The position numbers were made by a program, and so were the translations under genes. The notes below the pieces were generated by a model, which did not search any database, was not told the DNA's origin, and was given only the letters and a program-made list of their open reading frames with translations. A DNA stretch of 64,000 nucleotides, taken from the NCBI GenBank assembly GCA_016946835.1, contig JACVTC010000121.1, positions 466,501 to 530,500 on the forward strand. The letters are read 5' to 3'. Below are positions 53,466-61,674 of the stretch, in pieces. Positions within the stretch are counted from its first letter, which is position 1, and every line of letters starts with the position of its first letter. The stretch is from Neocallimastix lanati (nom. inval.). Lineage: Eukaryota > Neocallimastigomycota > Neocallimastigomycetes > Neocallimastigales > Neocallimastigaceae.

Positions 53466-54149
53466 ATGGAATCCAATAGTAATAACGCCCAAATTCCAAG
53501 TGAAGTTGAATCCTCAAAGCTTATAACAGCTTTAACAGAATTTATTCCTACCTTCTTTTCCGCCAACGGAGTGTTATCCAAGGACTTAGCTGATAACAAC
53601 AAACTTAACGTTAATGAGCTCCTGGAACAGAGTGAATTGTTTTTTAAAAAACATCCCAACTCTTTTTCCACGGACGACTTAAAAATTTCTTATGTTATCA
53701 GCATGTTACATGGATCTCCAAAGAAATGGGGACTTTCATTGAAGGCTGATGGGACTTTAAATTCGTTAAGCTATGACACCTTTAAAGATATTTTGATAAG
53801 CAATTTTGGGGATACTAAAGAACAGAAGGATGTTCTTATTGAACAACTTCTAAACTTAAAACAACTTCATTTAGGAAGAGCCGCATTATATACTATTGAA
53901 TTTCGAAGGTTAGCTGGACGTATTGGATGGCCGGACGATGTATTCATTGACCTAATCAAAAGAGGTCTTCTTGAGGATGTTAAAACAGAGTTCAATAAAT
54001 TAGACAAACCTAAAAGTTTATTTGAGGCAACAAATTCTATTATCAATATTGATAGAAAATGTTTACTTAAGCAAAAAGTAAAGACCAATGACTACAAGCC
54101 AAAGAGTAGTAAATCTTTCAAACGAAAAAGAAACGAAACTATAACATGA
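53466..54149 (+). CDS. Gag of the young Ty3/gypsy element, 227 residues
   Basis: This retroelement gag has a capsid-like helical region at about residues 75-205 (SYDTFKDILISNFGDTKEQK, LHLGRAALYTIEFRRLAG, FIDLIKRGLLEDVKTEF), typical of the retrotransposon gag family. It ends in a basic tail (KSSKSFKRKRNE). No CCHC zinc knuckle is visible, as in several Ty3-like lineages. Its end overlaps the start of the pol frame by the four bases ATGA, an arrangement that would suit coupled translation; that is inference. The part itself looks intact. Confidence 0.85.
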   Translation: MESNSNNAQIPSEVESSKLITALTEFIPTFFSANGVLSKDLADNNKLNVNELLEQSELFFKKHPNSFSTDDLKISYVISMLHGSPKKWGLSLKADGTLNSLSYDTFKDILISNFGDTKEQKDVLIEQLLNLKQLHLGRAALYTIEFRRLAGRIGWPDDVFIDLIKRGLLEDVKTEFNKLDKPKSLFEATNSIINIDRKCLLKQKVKTNDYKPKSSKSFKRKRNETIT

Positions 54150-57100
54150 CCGAAAACAAATTTAAACGCAATAAGCACCATAAGGGACGAGACAATGGAA
54201 GTATTTTATCAGCAAATTACACCCCAAGTCATAATAATAAAATGACTACAACTTTCTTGTTGACCGTTAATAACAAAAAGATTAAAACCAGAATCCTTAT
54301 TGACTCGGGCTCTGCTAGAAGTTATCTCTGCAAAAGCTTCGTAACAGCAAACAAAATTCCTTATTCAAACCTCTCAAATACGATCAATGTAAAACTTCCT
54401 AATGAAAAGAATATGGCTATAAAACAAGTTACAAAACGTCTTAAGCTTACTTTCATGGACCATACGGAAACATTTGAATTCTTTATATCCAATTTACAAC
54501 TTCAAGACGTATCTGCAATCCTTGGAAGAGATTGGTTAAGCCTTCATTCACCCTACATTGATTACAAAAATAATAAAATTTACTTCTTGGAAAGCTACTG
54601 TAAAAACCATTGCCCTTCTGCTAAGGGTAATAGGTTTGTTTTCCATTCATCAGATATTACTGCTTCTCTCTTACCCAATAATGAACAGAAGGAAGAAATT
54701 CCTCTTGACTCAATAATTCCAGATTCCATACCTGAAGACGAACTTAGCGATATGAACATTTGCGCTGCTTTAGTTCACAATAGTGAAATTAAGAATACCA
54801 AAAGAAATAAAAAAATAATTAAAAAATATTATTATGACCTTTGTATTGTATTTGAAAAGAAAGAAGCTGATAAACTCCCTCCACACCGTGTTTATGATAT
54901 ATCCATTGATTTAGTTCCCTGTGCTCAACTTTATTTTGGACCAATTTATTCGTTGACTATTGAAGAAAAGAAGGCACTTCGTGAATACATTAAGGAAAAC
55001 CTTGCTAAAGGATTCATTAGAAAATCAAAATCTCCTGCTGGTGCCCCGGTGCTATTTGTTAGAAAACGTGACGGTTCTCTTAGACTTTGTGTTGACTATA
55101 GAAAGCTCAATTCTATCACCATTAGAAACAGTTATCCAATTCCTAGGATATCTGATTTGATAGAATCATTTAAAGGTGCTATTATTTTCTCTCGGCTTGA
55201 CTTAAGATCTGCCTATAACTTAGTTCGTGTCAAGAAAGGCCATGAATACCTTACTGCTTTTCGTACTCCTTTTGGTCATTTTGAATACCGTGTAATGCCT
55301 TTTGGTTTACGTAATGCACCTTCGGTTTTTCAACGCTTTATCCAAGACATTTTTTCTGATGATATTGGCTTGTTTCTCTTTGTCTACTTAGATGACATTA
55401 TAATATATTCGAAAAACCTTACTGAACATATTAAACATGTTCATCATGTCCTTTCCTTGTTAGTCAAAAATGGTCTCTATGTAAAACTTGAAAAATGTGA
55501 ATTTCACGTTCCTGAAACTACTTTTTTAGGGTTTGTTGTATCAATAAATGGCCTTTCTATGGATAAAAACAAAGTAAAATCAATTCTTGAATGGCCTACT
55601 CCAAAAAACATGAATGAACTTCAAAGTTTCCTCGGACTCTGTAACTACTATAGGAAATTCATAAAGAATTTCGCCATAATTATGGAACCCTTAAGAATAC
55701 TCCTCAAGAAGAATAACGAGTTCAAATGGAATGATGATGCTGAGAATGCCTTCAAAAAATTAAAACTTGCTTTTACCACAGACGAAATCCTTATCTACCC
55801 CGATCCAGATAAGGAATTCACTGTTGAAACTGATGCCAGTGATTTTGCTGTGGGTTGCATTCTTTCTCAAATCAGTGACAAGGATAACGAACTTCACCCT
55901 GTCGCTTTTCATTCTAGGTCTTTGTCATCTTCTGAATTAAATTATACAATATATGACAAGGAACTACTCGCTATTATCACCGCTTTTGAAACCTGGCGTC
56001 ACCACCTTGAAGGGGCTAAGTTTCCTGTTCAAATCATTACCGATCACAGGAATTTATTATATTTTAAAAAGCCTCAACATTTAAACCAACGCCAGATAAG
56101 ATGGAGCCTCTTTCTTTCTAAGTTTGACTTTAGGATTTCGTTCAGACCTGGATCAAGGTGTGGTAAACCAGATTCGTTGTCGAGACGTCCGGATTATAAA
56201 TCCGTGGTTTCCCTCCACAACAAAGACCGTCCTTTATTGGATGATAATGCCTTTTGTTGTGCAAACACTATTATCAGTAGCTTGATTGATACCCAACCGA
56301 CTGACAAATTTTGTGGATCAAGGAGTAGTGAACCAGATTCGTCGTCGAGACGTCCGGATTATAATTCCGTGGTTTCCCTCCACAACAAAGACCGTCCTTT
56401 ATTGGATGATAATGCCTTCTGTTGTGCAAACACTGATAATATTAGTAGTTTGATTGATGCCCAAACGGCTGACACATATTGCAAATCTATTTTAGAAAAG
56501 ATTAAAACTAAGTCAAACACAGTTAAAAGTTCTTTATTTTCTTTAAATGAAGGGGTCTTACATTTCCAAAACAGAATCATCGTCCCATCCACTTTAAGAG
56601 CAAGAATTTTGAAATCTTTTCATGACTCACCCACCAACGGACACCAAGGTATTGACAAAACTCTTGATAAAATCAAGAGATACTACTGGTGGCCTAATAT
56701 GAAGAAAGATATTCATAATTATGTACTTTCTTGTTCAACTTGTGCTAGGTGTAAAATTCGTAGACATAAAACCTACGAAAAAAATTCAACCGTTGCCTGT
56801 TCCCAATAAACCATGGGAAATTATTGGGGTTGATTTTATAGTTTCGTTACCTAGTTCACAAGATTGCACATGTATTATGGTGGTTTCGGATCACTTAACA
56901 AAGATGATCCATTTAGTTCCTTGCTCCGACGTCCCTTCCGCTGACCTGACCGCCAAGATGCTCCTTTACAACGTTTTTCGGTATCATGGATTCCCTAAAA
57001 TCATTGTCTCTGATCATGGCTCCCAGTTCTCTTCTGAATTTTGGACCTCACTCTGCTCAGCTCTAAATATAAGCCAAGACTCGCTACTGCTCATCACCAA

Positions 57101-57667
57101 CAAACAAATGGTCAAGTCGAAAGGGCTAATTCCGTAATCGAACAATATTTACGATGCTACTGTTCTACTGCCCAAAATGAATGGTGCTTTTATCTACCTC
57201 TTTGTGAAATGGCTTATAACAACTCATTTCACAAATCTATAAACATGTCGCCTTTCTGTGCAAATTATGGTTTTAATCCAGTATACAATATTGACTCTTC
57301 TCCTGTTCTTTTAAAAGATAATGCCTCTGTACTTACTAGGGATTGGTCTGCCCATTTTGATGCCCTTAAAAAGCACATTATCAAAGCTAAAGAAGATTTC
57401 AAAAAGTTTGGTGACTCTAGGAAAGCTTCTGGTCCTACTTTCCATGTTAACGACATGGTTTGGTTGAAAAGGTATTACTTCTCCAATGAACCTGCAAAAA
57501 AGCTTTCTAACCAGTATCTTGGACCCTTTAAGGTCATAGAAGTGAGGGAAAGAATGAACTACCGGCTTGAATTACCAGAAAATCTTCATTTACACCCGGT
57601 ATTTCATATCTCGCAGTTGGAGCCTTATACTGAAAGAGACATAGGATTAAAGGAACCATCACCATAA
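54146..57667 (+). pseudogene. Pol region of the young Ty3/gypsy element (PR-RT-RH-INT)
   Basis: Parts in order are as follows. The aspartic protease (ILIDSGSARSYL) is near 54.3 kb. The reverse transcriptase (LRLCVDYRKLNSITIR, VMPFGLRNAPSVFQRF, FVYLDDIIIYSKN) spans about 55.0-55.5 kb. RNase H (FTVETDASDFAVGCILSQ) is near 55.8-56.1 kb. The integrase zinc-binding part (NGHQGIDKTLDKIKRYYWWP) is near 56.6 kb, its core (IVSDHGSQFSSEFW) near 57.0 kb, and the GPY/F module (NQYLGPFKVIEVRERMNYRL) near 57.5 kb. No chromodomain is seen after it. A 165-base in-frame tandem duplication lies between RNase H and integrase. The region is broken, with about two breaks. Confidence 0.88.
56151..56480 (+). repeat. 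165-bp in-frame tandem duplication inside pol
   Basis: Units start at 56151 and 56316 (GATCAAGG in both). Both encode SRRPDY(K/N)SVVSLHNKDRP and LLDDNAFCCANT. The copies differ at several bases, so the duplication predates this insertion and may mark a subfamily. Confidence 0.85.
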
Positions 57668-57676
57668 AGGGAGCAA

Positions 57677-58675
57677 TGTAAGAATCTATAATTATTTTTA
57701 ACAAAATAATTATATTTTCTTAGTTAGGTTATAATTAATATAACTTTTATTTAACTCATATTTCATTTATACAATTAATTATAATTAATAATTTATTTAA
57801 TTATATATTAAAATTTTATTTAGTTTAATATTAAAAATTTATTTAATCAAATAATTTTTATACATTTAAAATAATATTAAATTTATTTAATTATTCACTT
57901 AATTATTAAATTTATTAGTTTTAGTTTTCTCTCACTTATTAAATCATAAACTATAACACTATTCTGTATTTTATCATGTATTCTGTATTCTATCATGTAT
58001 TCTGTATTGTATTAATCATATATTTTATTATTAATGTATTGTTTTATATTTTTTATGTAAAGTTCTATAAAATAGAACTAAATAGATTAAATTTTAAATT
58101 TTATGATCGAAATAATTTTCATTATTTTATTCTTTTATTTTCGATCATTATATTAGATTAAGTAATCGGTTAATTAAGGTTTTTCCAATTACTTCTTAAA
58201 AGTAATCGGTTTTACTTAATTAACACGATGATCGATATGGATAGAATATCGATCAAAAAACTTATCTAGGTTTTTCTTCTAGTCTTTTCCTAGATAAGAG
58301 ATTTGTTAAGATTAGAACCCCTTTTGATTTTAACCTTATTTTGACAAAAAAGTATAAATAAGGCTCTTGAGTTCTCTTTGAGAAATCAAGAGTTATTATT
58401 ATAACAATTATAATATAATAATAATAACAATAAGTTTTAACATTTAAAATTTTTAATAAATAATAAAACAAATTATTTTAATAAAACAAATTTTATAATT
58501 AAAACTTTTCCTTATCAATTTTAGTGTTTCGTCTATTATAATTCGTTATAATAAACTCGATAATTAGAAAGAACCATAGGTAAGTATGATTCTTTTCTAA
58601 ACCTTTAATATTAGCAGTTAGAGCTAATATTAATGATTAATAATTTAATTATAATTTTTTAATTAAATTATTACA
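57677..58675 (+). repeat. 3-prime LTR of the young Ty3 element
   Basis: 999 bases, same ends and, by eye, same sequence as 51358-52356. A purine-rich tract (AAAGGGAGCAA) at 57666-57676 directly precedes it. Confidence 0.93.
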
Positions 58676-59690
58676 CTGTGATAAAGAATGCCCAAATAAT
58701 GTTCTTTTGGTTATTCATCTTAAATGATTTATTTAACCCTTAAATAAATTATTTGATTCTTTATTCTTTTGGAACTTTCTATATTCTAATAAATTCGTCT
58801 ATATTCCTAATTAGTACAAATTAAATTATACTATTTAAAAAAGTGTATTTAATATTAATTCCTTATCTATACTACTTTTATTATTCTTATCTATATTTTA
58901 TTATTATTAAAATCCTTATCAATATTATATAGTTTATTTTATCAATTTTCTTAATAGTTTATCAAAATCTTATCAATAATTCTTTTATTAATATTAAACT
59001 TATCAATATTAATTATTTCTTGGAAAATTCCAGATTAAAAATTGTATTAATGATTACTAATAAAAAAAAAAAAAAAAAATTAAACATAAAAGAAAATAGT
59101 TATATTATTATTATATGTTTTATTATAAATATTATATTATAAATTTGATGAAATGATTATAAATTTTATATTAACAATTTAAATAATATTATTTTTCTAA
59201 ACTTAGTAAAATTAAACTTTAGGATTAAATAAATATTACTAAACCACAGAATTAATTTCTGTAAAATAAAAAAAAATTGTCTTTTAAAATATATAATTAA
59301 GTAGATTAGTAATAAATAATTAGTAATAGATTAATATATAAGCATTATTTATTATAAGTAAATAATAATTATATTAACAATAAAAAAAAAAAAAAATAAT
59401 ATAAAAATTATTAATAATAATTAATTTTTATTATACAAAGAAATGGCTTTACCATTTCTATTATTTTAAGAAAAAAATATAAATAACAGTAAAAAAAATT
59501 GTATTTTTTTTTATATTGTAATTCTAACATTATAATTTTTAAATAAAAAAAAAATTTAATAAAAGAATTATAAAAATCAAATTTTAAAAAGTTATATTGT
59601 TTATTTATTTTTTTTTTGTTTATATTAATCTTTTATTTTTATTTTTATTATTGTTTTAATTTTATTTATAATTTTTGAATAATTTTTATA
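58676..59690. other. AT-rich stretch between two Ty3 elements, possibly the left LTR of the second
   Basis: About one kilobase of A+T with no gene. It begins TGTGATAAAGAATGCCC one base after the young LTR and ends just before a candidate primer-binding site. It may hold or be the 5-prime LTR of the right-hand Ty3 element. This cannot be tested here because the partner LTR lies outside the window. Confidence 0.35.
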
Positions 59691-59717
59691 AAAACCCCGA
59701 ACCAAACCATAAAATTT

Positions 59718-59735
59718 GGTGGAGATATCGGGGAA
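59718..59735 (+). other. Candidate tRNA primer-binding site
   Basis: TGGTGGAGATATCGGG is the reverse complement of a plausible tRNA 3-prime end: CCA, an A discriminator, a 7-base acceptor strand TATCTCC and T-stem bases. It lies before the leader, where the site is expected. The same bases can also form a hairpin with CCCCGAACC at 59695, so the call is tentative. Confidence 0.4.
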
Positions 59736-60037
59736 AGTTAGGATAAAATTTAAATAGAATTAAAATAATAGCTTTCTTATAAAACTTTTTTTTTTTTTTT
59801 ATTAAAATTATAGGAAGTGATAGATAATTTTTTTTATCGGTGAAACTTCCTTTATATATTATTAGAATTTTTATAACCTGTCTTTCTTGCTTATTGGATT
59901 TAGTACGATTTAGAAACGTACTTAGCCAAATCGCAAGAATTAGGAAGTTTTCAGGTTAGTTATCCTCAAGGGTAGGTTGTAGTGACAACTATTCTTGGGT
60001 TCTGGCCGTTCTGTTGGTTTGACAGCAGAAGCGCCCG

Positions 60038-60134
60038 GTGTAAGTGCTACATGAAGCCGTAATAGGCGAGCTGGGCTAACTTACATACTACTTCCTATGT
60101 TTTGGTATAAGTACGGAAAATTTCCGGAAATGCC
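60038..60134 (+). other. Structured leader module, second copy
   Basis: GTGTAAGT (60038-60045) can pair with ACTTACAT (60079-60086) around GTAATAGGCGAGCTG (60059-60073). TACATACTACT and CGGAAAATTTCCGGAAATGC follow. The motif order matches 53244-53348 in the young element, and the outer stem differs in sequence but keeps pairing. The function is unknown. Confidence 0.65.
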
Positions 60135-60611
60135 GTTAAGCAGAAAGATAAAATAAAATTTTTAATAATATTAGTAAATTTGTATATTTTTAAATTTGTT
60201 ATACTTTTTTTTTTATAATAAAACAAACAAACAAACAAAAAAAAAATTCTTTTTTAATATTCCTTAAGTTATATTTAAAATTTGTTTTAATTTAATATTG
60301 ATAATTGAAATATACTTTTCTTATCAAGATTGAATTAAACAAGTTATATCAGCATAAACAAGCCTTACTAGCTGTCAAGAGGGGGATAGTAGGGGTAATA
60401 TTAAGATCCTGAAGCGTGTGACGGAACATAGATCACGTGAATAGGGTGACGGAATGAATATTATCGGACGAAAGACCCATAAGTTAGTAGTTTATTATAT
60501 ATAACTTGGTCGGTAGTTCAACTTGATAATAACAATATTAAATTAATTTCTATTAAAAAAAAATATATATATATAAGCTTCTAAATAAATATAATTCAAA
60601 TAATAAGTTCT

Positions 60612-60755
60612 GTTGAGTGGGTCGAAAAGGAATTCGAGCTCAACTGTTTAACGAAATAAATATTCATATCTAAGTGGGTCGAAGAAGAATTCGAACTTAG
60701 TTTAAAATTTCTTTCTAAAATCTTCTAGGTGGGTCGAAGAGGAATTCGAGCCTAG
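60612..60755 (+). other. Three tandem bulged hairpins upstream of gag
   Basis: Copies lie at 60612-60644, 60670-60700 and 60725-60755. Each has the core GGGTCGAARARGAATTCGA, in which TCGAA pairs with TTCGA and GGG bulges out. Each core is flanked by an outer stem of different sequence: GTTGAG/CTCAAC, CTAAGT/ACTTAG and CTAGG/CCTAG. Stem changes are compensated on both sides, which argues for selection on RNA structure. The array ends about 127 bases before the gag start. Confidence 0.85.
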
Positions 60756-60882
60756 GATAAAATTTTATTTTTATTATTATTAATTCCATACTGAAGTAAT
60801 CAACTTGTTACCTTAATAAAACCCAATATTATATTATCCTATTTTACTATATTATTCAAATCTCAACAAGACAAACTATAGA

Positions 60883-61674
60883 ATGGCTCTAGATTTCAAG
60901 GAATTGAAGAAGGAACTCAAAGGAATTGAAGTTCTTTCTAAAGAAAATTTAGATATCCAGATTTGGTACTCTGATATACAACTATGGGCTGAGTTACAAG
61001 ATGTAACGGATCCAAAGAAAATTTTTATTGCATGTGTCCTGACTTCCAAAGGTGAACCAAGAAAAATTATTCAGCAACTAGAAAATAAGGACCAGGAAGA
61101 AGATGAAGAATCTGAAGATGATGATGAGGACTCAGAAAATGAAGATCCAGTAACTGGGTATCCCTCATTACCTCAAATAGTTGAAGCTCTGGAAACTTTT
61201 TATGGTGTGAAGGAAGATCAAAACCAACTCCTCAGAGAACTTCGCGCTTTAAAAATTGGAAGATTTGAAAAAGTCAAAAACTTCAATAAAAGGTACAGGT
61301 CACTATATCTAAAGTTAAATAAACAGAAAAAGAAACAGGTGAGCGTATTAGACTATGCGGAATCATTACAAAATAATAAAGAAGCCTGGAAAAGAGTATC
61401 ATTGAAAGACGAGATCTCTTTAGAAAAAGCCTTTACCGTTGCTGAAAAAGTAGATCGCTTGAGTTTAATCAGAGGAAATGACAACGGAAACTCTAGTATT
61501 CAACAAAATCCATCGAATAATAATCATAATAATCACTCAAATCAAAGTTTTAGAAGAAAACCAGTAGTAGAACAAAAACCTATTGATAAGGGAATTGAGA
61601 GGGATGAGTTAGTATACAAAATGAGGAATCTCACTATTAAAACTTGCTATTTCTGTGGAGAGAAAGGACATTAA
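60883..61674 (+). CDS. Gag of the second Ty3/gypsy element
   Basis: The retroelement gag-like protein starts MALDFKELKKELKGIEVLSK. It has an acidic Glu/Asp insert near residues 67-90, a capsid-type helical region (LLRELRALKIGRFEKVKNFN, KRYRSLYLKL) and an Asn/His-rich linker. It ends in the beginning of a CCHC zinc knuckle (CYFCGEKGH). The knuckle marks it as a different gag type from the one at 53466. It belongs to the decayed element that continues to the right edge. Confidence 0.8.
   Translation: MALDFKELKKELKGIEVLSKENLDIQIWYSDIQLWAELQDVTDPKKIFIACVLTSKGEPRKIIQQLENKDQEEDEESEDDDEDSENEDPVTGYPSLPQIVEALETFYGVKEDQNQLLRELRALKIGRFEKVKNFNKRYRSLYLKLNKQKKKQVSVLDYAESLQNNKEAWKRVSLKDEISLEKAFTVAEKVDRLSLIRGNDNGNSSIQQNPSNNNHNNHSNQSFRRKPVVEQKPIDKGIERDELVYKMRNLTIKTCYFCGEKGH

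Larger units (their letters stand above)
51358..58675 (+). mobile_element. Young Ty3/gypsy element with two 999-bp LTRs
   Basis: A 7.3-kb element bounded by LTRs at 51358-52356 and 57677-58675. Both are 999 bases, start TGTAA, end TTACA and look identical wherever I compared them, which implies a recent insertion or conversion. Inside, in order, lie a microsatellite, a structured leader, gag, and pol with protease, reverse transcriptase, RNase H, integrase and a GPY/F module. Base composition and codon use are richer in G+C than in host genes. It looks nearly whole but is broken, with about two breaks in pol. The 5-base flanks (AACTC left, CTGTG right) do not match, so no clear target-site duplication is seen. 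Confidence 0.92.

Noticed and set aside
60400-60480. Possible hammerhead-like core (CTGAAG and CGAAAGAC)
   Set aside because: The invariant CTGANGA and the stem pairing around GAAA are not present.
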